A stretch of 52,580 bases of DNA from an uncultured Lachnospiraceae bacterium (GCA_910584205.1 CAJUAA010000030.1:1-52580), one strand, 5' to 3'; shown: positions 42,730 through 52,498, numbered from the stretch's first letter. A program made the numbers and translations. Notes: generated by a model not told the origin, from the letters alone.

Positions 42730-44646
42730 CTATACAAGTTCTTCCAGACAATCCATCCACAGAGCGGCGCTGGCGTCGCTGGGCATCCGAAGATCCCCTC
42801 TGGGCGACACCGCCACCGTACCCACCTTCGGCCCGTCCGGCAGGCAGGAACGTTTAAACTGCTGTGCGAAAAACCGGCGGCAGAACGTTTTCAGCCATTT
42901 TAAAATGACTGCGTCATCGTACTCTCCCGCAAATGCCTGCTTCGCCAGATAATAGATCTTGTCCGGTGCGAATCCGAACCGAAGCATATAGTACAGATAG
43001 AAATCATGAAGCTCATAAGGACCCACCAGATCCTCCGTCTTCTGAGCGATCACCCCGTCTCTGGGCGGCAGAAGCTCCGGACTGACCGGCGTGTCAAGGA
43101 TGTCAAGCAGCACTGCCGACAGCGCACGGTCCCCGCAGGTATCCGCATAGTAACGGACCAGGTGACGCACCAGCGTCTTCGGCACGGACGCGTTCACCCC
43201 ATACATGGACATGTGGTCTCCGTTGTAGGTCGCCCATCCCAGCGCCAGTTCCGACATGTCGCCGGTACCGACCACCATACCGCCGGTCCGGTTCGCAATG
43301 TCCATCAGAACCTGCGTCCGCTCTCTTGCCTGAGAATTTTCATAAGTTACGTCGTGCACTTCGCTGTCATGGCCGATGTCCCGAAAATGGACCGTAACCG
43401 CTTCCCGGATATCCACCTCCTGAAGCTCTGCGCCCAGCCGCCTGGTAAGTTCACAGGCGTTGTTGTACGTCCGGTCCGTGGTGCCGAAGCAGGGCATGGT
43501 CACGGCCCGGATGCACGCCCTGGAAATTTCCAGAAGGTCGCACGCCTTCGCGGACACCAGAAGCGCCAGCGTGGAATCCAGCCCGCCGGAGATCCCGACC
43601 ACCACGCTTCTGCAGTTCGTATGTTCCATCCGTTTCTTAAGCCCCATGGCCTGGATCATGAGGATCTCCTCACAGCGTTTTACCCGTTCTTCCTCCCGGT
43701 CCGGCACAAAGGGCATCCGGTTGATCTCCCGCTCCAGAGGCGTATCCGGACACTTCATGCCATAAGGTACGACCACATAATCCGGTGCGTCGGCTGCCGC
43801 GTCAAAGGTAGAGATGCGCCTGCGCTCCCCGGCCAGCCGTTCCACGTCCAGCTCCCCGTACACCGTTTCATTCCGGAAACGGCGGGACTCCCGGATCACG
43901 CTTCCGTTTTCACAGATCAGATGATGCCCCCCAAATACCAGATCCGTGGAGGATTCCCCTTCCCCGGCGCTGGCGTAGATGTAGCCGCAGGCCAGCCTGC
44001 CCGACTGGATGCGCACCAGGTCCCTGCGGTAAGACTCTTTTCCCGTGATCTCATCGCTGGCGGACAGATTTACGATCACGACCGCCCCGTGAAGGGCATG
44101 GCGGACACTGGGCGGGTCCGGCGACCACACGTCCTCGCAGATCTCCGCCGCTGTCAGAAGGCCCGGCATGTCCCTGCAGGAAAAAAGGATATTCGTCCCA
44201 AAAGGCACTCTGCCGCCCTGCCAGTCGATAAAGGCATATTCCTCCGGCGCCTTTGTAAAATGGCGCGCCTCGTAAAACTCACTGTAGTTGGGAATGCAGC
44301 TCTTGGGAACCAGCCCCAGAAGCTTTCCGTTGGAAAAGCCTGCCGCTGCGTTATAAAGCTTCCCTCTTACCTCCAGCGGAAGGCCCACAAAAAACAGCCC
44401 GTCCATCCCCTCGCTGGCTTCCACAATCTCAAGGAGCGCCTCCTTTGCCTTCCCAAGAAGCAGTTCCTGCAAAAACAGCTCTCCGCAGGTGTATCCGGTA
44501 ATGCACAGTTCCGGAAATACCAGAATCCTGGCGCCCCTCTCCCATGCTTCCTTCATCATCTTTATAATCTCCTGCGCATTGTGTCCGGTATCCGCCACTT
44601 TGACCTTCGGCGTCAGCGCCGCCGTCTTTACAAATCCGTATCTCAT
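42730..44646 (-). CDS. nadE: Glutamine-dependent NAD+ synthase
   Basis: A 638-residue enzyme for the last step of NAD synthesis. The N-terminal nitrilase-type glutaminase has the triad E46 (FPELCITGYT), K115 (VPKSCIPN) and C170 (AAEICEDVW). The C-terminal synthetase has the PP-loop SGGLDS (352-357). Start ATG with AAGGAG, 3 bp after the hslO stop, so they form one operon. Confidence 0.97.
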   Translation of the reverse strand: MRYGFVKTAALTPKVKVADTGHNAQEIIKMMKEAWERGARILVFPELCITGYTCGELFLQELLLGKAKEALLEIVEASEGMDGLFFVGLPLEVRGKLYNAAAGFSNGKLLGLVPKSCIPNYSEFYEARHFTKAPEEYAFIDWQGGRVPFGTNILFSCRDMPGLLTAAEICEDVWSPDPPSVRHALHGAVVIVNLSASDEITGKESYRRDLVRIQSGRLACGYIYASAGEGESSTDLVFGGHHLICENGSVIRESRRFRNETVYGELDVERLAGERRRISTFDAAADAPDYVVVPYGMKCPDTPLEREINRMPFVPDREEERVKRCEEILMIQAMGLKKRMEHTNCRSVVVGISGGLDSTLALLVSAKACDLLEISRACIRAVTMPCFGTTDRTYNNACELTRRLGAELQEVDIREAVTVHFRDIGHDSEVHDVTYENSQARERTQVLMDIANRTGGMVVGTGDMSELALGWATYNGDHMSMYGVNASVPKTLVRHLVRYYADTCGDRALSAVLLDILDTPVSPELLPPRDGVIAQKTEDLVGPYELHDFYLYYMLRFGFAPDKIYYLAKQAFAGEYDDAVILKWLKTFCRRFFAQQFKRSCLPDGPKVGTVAVSPRGDLRMPSDASAALWMDCLEELV

Positions 44647-44649
44647 CTC

Positions 44650-45528
44650 TTATTTACTCCTTCTTATGATTCTCTTCAGATCTTCCACTGTAAATTCATA
44701 TGCCGTATTGCAGAAATGGCATTTCACCTCGATGGGCTTTGCTTCCTGCACCATATCGTTCAGCTCTTTTCTTCCCACGGCGGCGATGGCTTTCTCCACG
44801 CGTTCCCTGCTGCAGTTGCAGGAAAAGGCGGCGTCCATCCGCTCCAGCACTTCCAGTCCAAACGCTCCCAAAAGTTCCTGAAGAAGCTGCTCCGGCGTCA
44901 CCCCCCGGTCCAGATAATCGGTGACGGACTCCATGGAGGTCAGCTTTTCCTCCAGCCGGTCGACGATCTCTTCCGACGCAAAGGGCATGAGCTGGATGAT
45001 AAATCCGCCCGCCTGCTTTACGGTATTGTTCCGTTCCATCAGGACTCCCAGTCCCACAGAAGACGGCGTCTGTTCGGAATTGGCAAAATACCAGGTCAGA
45101 TCGTCCCCGATCTCCCCGGTCTTCAGTTCCGTCTGTCCCACATAGGGCTCTTTCATCCCCAGATCCCGGATCACATTCAGGACTCCCAGGTCCAGAGCGC
45201 CTCCCACGTCAAGCTTTCCCTTTTTATTGGGAGGAAGCATGACATGCGGCACTTCCGCATAGCCCTTGACATGCCCTTTGGCGTCCGCCGTGACCGTCAA
45301 ACCCTTCACCGGCCCGCTGCACCGGATCTGAAGGGTCAGAAGATCCTCCTCCCCCTTCATCATGAATCCCATCATGGCTCCTGCCGTCAGAAGCCGTCCC
45401 AGCGCCGCCGTCACCACTGGACTGGTATTGTGCTTTTCCCGGGCGGTTTCCACCATCTCTCTCGAAGTCATGGCAAACACCCGGATCTGTCCTTCCGCGG
45501 CGGTCGCCCTTACCATATAATCTCCCAT
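44650..45528 (-). CDS. hslO: Hsp33 redox-regulated chaperone
   Basis: A 292-residue holdase activated by oxidation of its zinc-binding cysteines. The four are present as CNC and CHFC near the C-terminus (about 237-272). N-terminal part with ATAAEGQIRVFA, and VLPPN-like VMLPPNKKGKLDVGGAL. ATG at 45528 has AAAGGAG; a frame to 45738 overlaps the methyltransferase and is not supported. Confidence 0.96.
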   Translation of the reverse strand: MGDYMVRATAAEGQIRVFAMTSREMVETAREKHNTSPVVTAALGRLLTAGAMMGFMMKGEEDLLTLQIRCSGPVKGLTVTADAKGHVKGYAEVPHVMLPPNKKGKLDVGGALDLGVLNVIRDLGMKEPYVGQTELKTGEIGDDLTWYFANSEQTPSSVGLGVLMERNNTVKQAGGFIIQLMPFASEEIVDRLEEKLTSMESVTDYLDRGVTPEQLLQELLGAFGLEVLERMDAAFSCNCSRERVEKAIAAVGRKELNDMVQEAKPIEVKCHFCNTAYEFTVEDLKRIIRRSK

Positions 45529-45568
45529 CTTCGTATCTCCTTTATTTCCAAATGCAGAAAGACCGGCT

Positions 45569-46330
45569 TCATTCTTCCGGAAACGGCCGCCTGCAGACCA
45601 CGCAGACCCGCTCGGAATCCGCTCTCGCCGGCTCCTGTGTATAGGCGTCCAGAAGCTCCAGCAGTTCCAGTCCCGACTGTTCCACCAGAACCCGCACGGT
45701 GTCCATGGGATAAGCCCTCTGATAATGGCTCTCCTCATACTTTCTATAATACCCCGAATCCTCCCGAATGAAAAGTGTCAGATCATATTCATTGATCCTC
45801 TCCTCTTCATCATAGACATTTTCCCAGATAAAGCTCCCCTCATCCCTGTTCTCCGCAATGGTCTGCTCTCCCAGGAGCTCCCGGTATTTGTACACCGTAT
45901 TCAGATCAAAGACAAAAAGCCCGCCGTAATCCAGGTAATTCCGCGCTGCAGCGGACAGTATATGCAGAAACTCCTCTTCTTCCAGCACATAGTTCATGGA
46001 ATCGCATACGCTGACGACGGCCCGTACAGTTCCATACAGTTCATATGCCCTCATATCCTGGCACAGATAGAGAATGTCATGGCCGGACCGCTCTTTTTTC
46101 TCCATGGCGATCTCCAGCATCTCCTCCGACTGGTCGATCCCGATCATGTCGTATCCCGCCTGCGCCAGAAGCTCGGTCATCCTGCCGGTCCCGCACCCCA
46201 GATCCAGAACCAGACCGTCCTTGATCCCATATTTTTTCAAAACCTCCAGAATCCAGCGGCTCCATTCCACGTACGGTACATCCTCCATAAAAAGATCATA
46301 GACTGCGGCAAATCCTGTATACGCATCCAT
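45569..46330 (-). CDS. Class I SAM-dependent methyltransferase
   Basis: A 253-residue Rossmann methyltransferase with motif I VLDLGCGTGRMTELL, IGIDQSEEML and the acidic DMRAYEL; C-terminal EEERINEYDLTLF matches the small clostridial YjiC-like methyltransferase group often placed near hslO. Substrate unknown. GGGGAGGA precedes ATG. It lies 40 bp before hslO and begins the operon with hslO and nadE. Confidence 0.9.
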   Translation of the reverse strand: MDAYTGFAAVYDLFMEDVPYVEWSRWILEVLKKYGIKDGLVLDLGCGTGRMTELLAQAGYDMIGIDQSEEMLEIAMEKKERSGHDILYLCQDMRAYELYGTVRAVVSVCDSMNYVLEEEEFLHILSAAARNYLDYGGLFVFDLNTVYKYRELLGEQTIAENRDEGSFIWENVYDEEERINEYDLTLFIREDSGYYRKYEESHYQRAYPMDTVRVLVEQSGLELLELLDAYTQEPARADSERVCVVCRRPFPEE

Positions 46331-46382
46331 GGCTCATCCTCCCCTCCCTGCAGGCCGGCGCATGCCTTTTACCTGCAACAAA

Positions 46383-46409
46383 GCGGAGGTTATCGTAACA
46401 AACCTCCGC
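46383..46409 (-). terminator. Terminator after the HPr gene
   Basis: Perfect 9-bp stem GCGGAGGTT/AACCTCCGC with a 9-nt loop, followed on the minus strand by TTTGTTG. It closes the uvrA-murB-rapZ-whiA-HPr directon. The rest of the 110-bp gap shows no other structure. Confidence 0.75.
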
Positions 46410-46440
46410 TCATCTATCATATCATGCAATGTACAGCTGT

Positions 46441-46701
46441 TTACTGATGATTGCTGCTCAGATACTTCTCAATATTTTCGATTGCGTCCATCTCGTCATT
46501 ACCGTCCACAGATACTACCACGGATTCTCCGGCAGACAGTCCAAGGGTCATCATGCCCATAATACTTTTGGCATTGACCTTTTTGTCGCCGATCTCCACA
46601 TAGATCTTGCTGTCATACTGGCTTGCAACCTGAACAAGCAACGCTGTCGGTCTGGCTTCCAGTCCATCAGCGATCTGAATGGTGATTGGTTTTTTGATCA
46701 T
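46441..46701 (-). CDS. Crh-like HPr-family protein with Glu15
   Basis: An 86-residue HPr-fold protein. The catalytic His15 of HPr is Glu here (DGLEARPTALL), so it cannot carry phosphoryl groups for the PTS. The regulatory Ser46 is kept in NAKSIMGMM. That is the state of Bacillus Crh (which has Gln15), a co-repressor with CcpA after Ser46 phosphorylation. It lies 1 bp after whiA, as crh follows whiA (yvcL) in Bacillus. AGGAG ribosome site; start ATG at 46701. Confidence 0.88.
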   Translation of the reverse strand: MIKKPITIQIADGLEARPTALLVQVASQYDSKIYVEIGDKKVNAKSIMGMMTLGLSAGESVVVSVDGNDEMDAIENIEKYLSSNHQ

Positions 46702-46702
46702 T

Positions 46703-47650
46703 TTACTCCTCCTCGCCCTTACGCAATTGTTCTGCAATAAGACTCAGCTTACGCAGACGATGATTCACTCCGGATTTCCCAACCTGCGGGGATAGCATAT
46801 CGCCCAGTTCCTTCAAACTGGCATCCGGATGTTCCAGTCTCAGTCTGGCAATCTCCTCCAGACCTTCCGTCAGTTCGTGCAGTCCCTTATGCTGTTCAAT
46901 ATATCGGATATCTTCCACCTGCCTGACTGACGCGGAAACCGTCTTGTTCAGATTCGCCGTCTCACAGTTTACCTTCCGGTTCACCGAGTTGCGCATTTCC
47001 TTTACGATCCGGATATTTTCCAGCTGCATCAATGATACATGTGCCCCCATAAGCCCCAACAGCTTCACAATCTGCGCGCCTTCTTTTACATAGACCACAT
47101 AATGCTGCTTGCGCAGTACCGTCTTCGCATCGATCTCATATTGTAAAAGAAGTTCCTGAAGCTGCTCTGCCTTTTTCTGCGAGGCGCATACGATCTCAAA
47201 ATGATAGGATTTCTCCGGAGCGCTGACGGAACCCGCCGCCAGAAATGCTCCCCGTATAAAAGCCCGCCTGCAGCAGTTCTGCTTCAGCAGCTGGTTATGT
47301 ATCAGTGACATACATTCATGAATATTTCCATCCGAATCCAGAAGACACGTCTCCTTCAGCAGTCTCCTGGCCTCCCTGTCCTTTCGGACTACTACAGAAC
47401 AGGAACGGGTCTCCCGGTTTTTCCGAACTGCGACTTCCGCTTTAATATTAAATGCTTTTCTCAATAATGTAAAGTACTTTCTTGCAACTGGAAGATTTTC
47501 CGTCTGTATTTTTACACAATACTGGTCATTTTCAGTGATGATTATCTTTCCGCATAGGCTTAAAACAGCAGCAGTTTCTGCCAGGCGGCAATGCCGGCCG
47601 GCAGAAGACGGCCTGGAAAGCTCTTCCTTGACGTCTCCGGAAAATGACAT
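46703..47650 (-). CDS. whiA: WhiA sporulation/cell-division regulator
   Basis: A 315-residue DNA-binding protein with a LAGLIDADG-like N-domain (RRAFIRGAFLAAGSV) and a C-terminal helix-turn-helix (ASLKELGDMLSPQVGKSGVNHRLRKL). In Firmicutes it influences division and chromosome segregation. It is between rapZ and the Crh-like gene, the conserved order; the mgfK/yvcK gene that often sits between rapZ and whiA is absent. Confidence 0.96.
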   Translation of the reverse strand: MSFSGDVKEELSRPSSAGRHCRLAETAAVLSLCGKIIITENDQYCVKIQTENLPVARKYFTLLRKAFNIKAEVAVRKNRETRSCSVVVRKDREARRLLKETCLLDSDGNIHECMSLIHNQLLKQNCCRRAFIRGAFLAAGSVSAPEKSYHFEIVCASQKKAEQLQELLLQYEIDAKTVLRKQHYVVYVKEGAQIVKLLGLMGAHVSLMQLENIRIVKEMRNSVNRKVNCETANLNKTVSASVRQVEDIRYIEQHKGLHELTEGLEEIARLRLEHPDASLKELGDMLSPQVGKSGVNHRLRKLSLIAEQLRKGEEE

Positions 47651-47711
47651 AAATGCCCTCCTTCCTTCGCCATGCAGTATTTTGATATACGGCAGATTCT
47701 GCCCGTCCGGA

Positions 47712-48587
47712 TCATTTTCCTCTCATGGCATCCTTTCCGATGTCCCGGTGATCCAGTTTGACCCCGTAATCTTTCTGATCCTGAAGTCGCTCATAAAGCC
47801 TGTTGGCCAGCGTGACCGAACGGTGCTTGCCGCCGGTACAGCCGATGGCGATCACCAGCTGGTTTTTGCCTTCCAGCACATAGTTGGGAACCAGAAACCG
47901 AACCATGTCGTCCAGCTTGTCCAGAAAGACATGCGCCATCTCAAAACCCATGACGAACTCCTGGACCGCCTGATCGTTGCCCGTAAGTCTTCTCAGATTT
48001 TCATAATAATACGGATTGGGCAGAAACCTCACGTCAAACACCAGGTCTGCGTCGCTTGGAATCCCGTATTTGAATCCAAAGGAAAGCACCGTGATCATCA
48101 GATTCTTGAATTCCCGGTTCTGGACAAAGATCTTGTCCAGTTCCTGCTTCAGTTCCCGCACAAGAAGCTGACTTGTATCAATAATGTAATCCGCATGCTT
48201 CTTCAGAAAGACCAAACGATCCCGCTCCAGGATAATCCCCTGCTCGATCCGCCCGGATTCCGCCAGGGGATGCATCCTCCTGGTCTCCTTATAGCGCTTC
48301 ACCAGGATATCATTGCCGGCATCCAGAAAAAGGACCTCACAGGGAATCCCTCTGGCCTCCATATGCGCGAGGATCTGCTCCATCTGTCCCAGCGCCCTGC
48401 CGCTTCGGATATCCAGCCCGACGGCCACCTTCGTGATCTCGCTGTTGCCGGAAGCCGTCAGCTCCGCAAACTTGTCCACAAAAGATACCGGCAGGTTATC
48501 CACACAGAAATAACCCGCATCCTCCAGTATCTTCAGCGCCGTCGCCTTACCTGCACCGGACATGCCGGTCACAATTACCAGTCTCAT
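47712..48587 (-). CDS. rapZ: RapZ/YvcJ-family nucleotide-binding protein
   Basis: A 291-residue protein. N-terminal P-loop GMSGAGKA (8-15) has Ala where Ser/Thr normally completes Walker A; next is DAGYFCVDNLP. The C-terminal region includes GCTGGKHRSV, the conserved RapZ motif. In Gram-positives YvcJ binds and hydrolyses nucleotides and affects competence. ATG at 48587 with GGGAGACAG; a frame to 48641 is unsupported. It lies 32 bp after murB and 61 bp before whiA. Confidence 0.94.
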   Translation of the reverse strand: MRLVIVTGMSGAGKATALKILEDAGYFCVDNLPVSFVDKFAELTASGNSEITKVAVGLDIRSGRALGQMEQILAHMEARGIPCEVLFLDAGNDILVKRYKETRRMHPLAESGRIEQGIILERDRLVFLKKHADYIIDTSQLLVRELKQELDKIFVQNREFKNLMITVLSFGFKYGIPSDADLVFDVRFLPNPYYYENLRRLTGNDQAVQEFVMGFEMAHVFLDKLDDMVRFLVPNYVLEGKNQLVIAIGCTGGKHRSVTLANRLYERLQDQKDYGVKLDHRDIGKDAMRGK

Positions 48588-48619
48588 CTCTTCTGTCTCC
48601 CACCAGAATTTACATCTGC

Positions 48620-49546
48620 TTACTTTTCTGTCTGCTCCCACCCCAGAAACTTCACTTCGGTCTGAAGCCGGACTCCGGAACGTTCATAGACCCTGTCCTG
48701 CACCTGCCTGATGACTTCCGCGATCTGTGATGCCGTGGCATTGCCCCGGTTAATGACAAAACCGCAGTGTTTCTCCGACACCTGTGCATCTCCGATCCGG
48801 AAGCCCCGCAGTCCCGCGTCTTCAATCAGCTTTCCTGCAAAATACCCTTCCGGCCGCTTAAACGTGCTTCCGGCGCTGGCGTACTCCAGCGGCTGTTTCG
48901 CCACTCTCTGCTCCTTCAGCTCTTCCATCCTGGCGCGGATCTCCTCCGTCCTTCCCGGACGGAGCGCGAATTCCGCCTCCAGCACGATGCTCTCTTCCTC
49001 CGTCAGCCTGCTCCTGCGGTAACCGAACGCCATCTCTTCCTTCGTATATTCCCGGATCGTCCCTTCCGCAGTCAGTACGGTCACGCGGCTGGCCACATCT
49101 TTCATCTCTCCGCCGTATGCCCCGGCATTCATCACAAGAGCCCCGCCGACCGTCCCGGGGATGCCTGAAGCGAACTCCAGGCCGGACAGCCCTTCCCGGC
49201 ACGCCGTACTGGCTGCACGCACAAGAAGCGCTCCAGCCTGAAGGATCATACGCTCCCCCTCCACCCGGATCTTTGACATATTTTTGAACAGATGGATGAT
49301 CACTCCGTCATAGCCCTCGTCGCTGACCAGAAGATTGCTCCCGTTCCCAACGACATAATAAGGAACATCCTGTTCCCGGCATGCGTTCACGACTGCCGAC
49401 AACTGCGCCGCGTCTTCCGGTTCCACCAGATAACGCGCACATCCTCCTGCCCGGAACGTGGTATGGTCTTTCATCGGTTCCTCCGCCCATACCCGTTCCG
49501 CTCCTACCAGTTTCTGCAAAATTTCCAACATTCCAGATTCCACCAT
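48620..49546 (-). CDS. murB: UDP-N-acetylenolpyruvoylglucosamine reductase
   Basis: A 308-residue FAD enzyme making UDP-MurNAc. Signatures: TTFRAGG, VGNGSNLLVSDEGYDG, GIPGTVGGALVMNAGAYG, FGYRRSRL, the catalytic Ser in SAGSTFKRP, and KHCGFVINRGNATA. It follows uvrA by 21 bp. The ATG at 49546 has only a loose GGAAAAGAG; ATG at 49531 is an alternative start. Confidence 0.96.
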   Translation of the reverse strand: MVESGMLEILQKLVGAERVWAEEPMKDHTTFRAGGCARYLVEPEDAAQLSAVVNACREQDVPYYVVGNGSNLLVSDEGYDGVIIHLFKNMSKIRVEGERMILQAGALLVRAASTACREGLSGLEFASGIPGTVGGALVMNAGAYGGEMKDVASRVTVLTAEGTIREYTKEEMAFGYRRSRLTEEESIVLEAEFALRPGRTEEIRARMEELKEQRVAKQPLEYASAGSTFKRPEGYFAGKLIEDAGLRGFRIGDAQVSEKHCGFVINRGNATASQIAEVIRQVQDRVYERSGVRLQTEVKFLGWEQTEK

Positions 49547-49567
49547 TGCTCTTTTCCATATAATTTC

Positions 49568-52423
49568 TTATGATACAACAGTTTTTCCTTTTTGCAAATA
49601 CTTTTTCACATAATGTCCTGTATAAGAAGCGGGAATCTCCGCCACTTCCTCCGGCGTGCCCTGGGCCACAACGGTACCGCCGCCGTCTCCGCCCTCCGGT
49701 CCCATGTCAATGAGGTAGTCCGCCGTCTTGATGACATCCAGATTGTGCTCGATGACAATGACTGTATTGCCTCCTTCCGCCAGACGGTTCAGAATCTCCG
49801 TCAGCTTGTGCACGTCGGCAAAATGCAGTCCGGTCGTGGGTTCATCCAGAATATAGACGGTCTTTCCCGTACTTCTGCGACTCAGCTCCGTAGCCAGCTT
49901 GATCCTCTGCGCCTCTCCTCCGGACAGGGTCGTGGACGGTTGTCCCAGCTTAATGTAGGAAAGTCCCACATCATAGAGCGTCTCGATCTTCCTGCGGATA
50001 AACGGAACATGCTCAAAGAAAGTAAGCGCCTCCTCCACTGTCATGTCCAGTACGTCGTAAATGTTTTTGCCTTTATATTTTACTTCCAGTGTCTCCCGAT
50101 TATACCTCTTTCCGTGACAAACTTCACAGGGAACGTATACGTCCGGCAGGAAATGCATCTCAATCTTCAGGATACCGTCACCGGAACAGGCCTCACAGCG
50201 GCCCCCCTTGACATTAAAGCTGAAGCGGCCTTTCTTATATCCCTTCGCCTTTGCATCCGGGGTCGACGCAAACAGATCGCGGATCATGTCAAATACCCCT
50301 GTATACGTGGCCGGATTAGACCTGGGCGTCCTTCCGATGGGGGACTGGTCGATGCAGATGACCTTGTCCAGCTGCTCCATCCCCTCGATGGAACGATGTT
50401 TCCCGGGTATGGTCCTGGCCCGGTTCAGCTGCCTTGCCATGCTCTTGTACAAAATCTCATTGACCAGAGAACTCTTCCCGGAGCCGGATACGCCGGTGAC
50501 GCAGGTCATGACCCCCAGAGGAAATCTCACTTCTATGTTTTTCAGGTTATTTTCCCTGGCGCCTTTGACGGTCAGCCAGCCGGAAGGCGTTCTCCTCTTT
50601 CCGGGCACCGGAATCCGTATCCTGCCGCTTAGATACGCGCCTGTCACGGACGCCGGATTGTCCATCAGTTCCCGTGCCGTCCCTGCCGCCACCACCTGTC
50701 CGCCGTGCTCCCCGGCGCCGGGACCGATGTCCACCACATAATCCGCCGCCAGCATGGTATCTTCGTCGTGCTCCACCACAATCACCGTGTTTCCCAGATC
50801 CCGGAGATGGCGCAGGGTATTCAGAAGCTTGTCGTTGTCCCTCTGGTGCAGGCCGATGCTGGGCTCGTCCAGAATATACGCCACGCCCACCAGCCCGGAA
50901 CCGATCTGGGTGGCCAGCCGGATCCGCTGGGCCTCCCCGCCGGACAGCGTCCCGGTGGCTCTGGTCAGAGACAGGTAATCCAGTCCCACATCCATCAGGA
51001 AATTGATACGCGCCTTGATCTCTTTTAAAATCTGGTCCCCGATCAGAAGCTGCTGGCTGGTCAGCGTCATTCCGTTCAGAAACGCCTGCAGATCCCGCAC
51101 GGACTGATTCGTCACTTCATATATATTTTTGTCACAGACGGTCACAGCCAGAGATCCGGGCTTCAGCCTCTGTCCTTTACAGGAGCGGCACGGTGTAATC
51201 CGCATGAAACTCTCATACTCCTGCTTCATGGTATCCGAACCGGTCTCCCGGTAACGGCGTTCGCAGTTTTTGATCAGTCCCTCAAAAGTTACCGCATAGA
51301 CGCCCTCGCCTCTCTGCCCTTTATAATGCACCTGTATTTCCCTGCCGTCCGTCCCGTGAAGCAGTACGTTCCGGATATCCTCCGGCAGTTCCCCGTAGGG
51401 AGTGGCCAGGTCAAAGGAATATTCCTGCGACAGGGCCTTCAGAATTCCATAGGTAAAGCTGGACGGGTCCGTACAGGACTGCCAGCCCATGACCTGGATG
51501 GCGCCCTCCGCCAGGCTTAACGACCTGTCCGGAATCATCAGCTCCTCGTCAAACTCCATCTTGTATCCCAGTCCAAAGCAGTCCGGGCAGGCGCCGAACG
51601 GATTGTTGAAAGAAAAGCTCCTGGGCTCGATCTCCTCCATACTGACGCCGCAGTCCGGGCAGGCGTAGCTGGAACTGAAGGTCAGAAGCTCCCCGCCGAT
51701 CACCTCCACCACCAGAAGGCCGTCCGACAGCCCCAGCACCGTCTCGATGGAATCCGCCAGCCGCTTCTCGATCCCCGGCTTCACCACCAGACGGTCCACC
51801 ACGATCTCGATCAAATGCTTGATGTTTTTTTCCAGCTTGATCTCCTCGGACAGCTCATAGATGTTCCCGTCGATCTTCGCACGCACGAAACCGCTCTTCC
51901 TGGCTTTCTCCAGAAGCTTCACATGCTCGCCCTTACGCCCCTTGACCACCGGAGCCAGAAGCTGGATCTTCGTCCGCTCCGGCATGTCCATGATCTGGTC
52001 CACCATCTGGTCCACGGTCTGTCTTTTGATCTCCCTGCCGCATTTGGGACAGTGGGGAACACCGATCCTGGCATAAAGCAGACGGAAATAGTCGTAAATC
52101 TCCGTCACCGTCCCCACGGTAGAACGGGGATTGCGGTTCGTGGACTTCTGGTCGATGGAGATCGCCGGAGAAAGCCCTTCGATGCTCTCCACGTCCGGCT
52201 TCTCCATCTGTCCCAGAAACTGTCTGGCATAGGAAGACAGGGACTCCATATACCGCCGCTGCCCCTCCGCGTAGATCGTGTCAAAGGCAAGGGAAGACTT
52301 GCCGGAACCGCTTAAACCGGTCATGACGACCAGTTCGTTGCGCGGAATCTCCAGATCGATGTTCTTCAGATTGTGCTCGTTGGCACCCCGGATTTTGATA
52401 AATTTTCTTCTTTCTTCTGTCAT
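49568..52423 (-). CDS. uvrA: Excinuclease ABC subunit A
   Basis: A 951-residue damage-sensing ATPase of nucleotide excision repair. Two ABC modules: Walker A GLSGSGKSS (about 36-44) and GVSGSGKSS, two LSGGEAQR signatures, and zinc-binding CxxC pairs (CPDCG...CPDC, CEACSGDG...CEVC). It has an own promoter with a LexA-type box beside it. uvrB is not in the window but may lie just to the right, as in many Firmicutes. Confidence 0.98.
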   Translation of the reverse strand: MTEERRKFIKIRGANEHNLKNIDLEIPRNELVVMTGLSGSGKSSLAFDTIYAEGQRRYMESLSSYARQFLGQMEKPDVESIEGLSPAISIDQKSTNRNPRSTVGTVTEIYDYFRLLYARIGVPHCPKCGREIKRQTVDQMVDQIMDMPERTKIQLLAPVVKGRKGEHVKLLEKARKSGFVRAKIDGNIYELSEEIKLEKNIKHLIEIVVDRLVVKPGIEKRLADSIETVLGLSDGLLVVEVIGGELLTFSSSYACPDCGVSMEEIEPRSFSFNNPFGACPDCFGLGYKMEFDEELMIPDRSLSLAEGAIQVMGWQSCTDPSSFTYGILKALSQEYSFDLATPYGELPEDIRNVLLHGTDGREIQVHYKGQRGEGVYAVTFEGLIKNCERRYRETGSDTMKQEYESFMRITPCRSCKGQRLKPGSLAVTVCDKNIYEVTNQSVRDLQAFLNGMTLTSQQLLIGDQILKEIKARINFLMDVGLDYLSLTRATGTLSGGEAQRIRLATQIGSGLVGVAYILDEPSIGLHQRDNDKLLNTLRHLRDLGNTVIVVEHDEDTMLAADYVVDIGPGAGEHGGQVVAAGTARELMDNPASVTGAYLSGRIRIPVPGKRRTPSGWLTVKGARENNLKNIEVRFPLGVMTCVTGVSGSGKSSLVNEILYKSMARQLNRARTIPGKHRSIEGMEQLDKVICIDQSPIGRTPRSNPATYTGVFDMIRDLFASTPDAKAKGYKKGRFSFNVKGGRCEACSGDGILKIEMHFLPDVYVPCEVCHGKRYNRETLEVKYKGKNIYDVLDMTVEEALTFFEHVPFIRRKIETLYDVGLSYIKLGQPSTTLSGGEAQRIKLATELSRRSTGKTVYILDEPTTGLHFADVHKLTEILNRLAEGGNTVIVIEHNLDVIKTADYLIDMGPEGGDGGGTVVAQGTPEEVAEIPASYTGHYVKKYLQKGKTVVS

Positions 52424-52468
52424 CTATGATTCACTCCTGCTGTGTTGTTTGTTGTCCAGTTCGGTGAC

Positions 52469-52498
52469 ATTATAGCACAGAAGAGAGAAAAAAAGCAA
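52469..52498 (-). promoter_or_regulatory. uvrA promoter with extended -10
   Basis: Minus strand TGCTATAAT gives an extended -10 (TATAAT at 52469-52474). The -35 is weak (TTGCTT at 18 bp), as expected for an extended -10 promoter. The spacer is T-rich. Confidence 0.7.

Noticed and set aside
43006..45771. 921-codon open frame on the plus strand
   Set aside because: It lies wholly antisense to nadE, hslO and the methyltransferase and has the low-complexity His/Arg/Pro composition of reverse frames of high-G+C genes.
46410..46440. TATGAT with a weak -35 upstream of the methyltransferase
   Set aside because: It precedes the HPr-gene terminator, so transcripts from it would be stopped before the methyltransferase. 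No better promoter was found.
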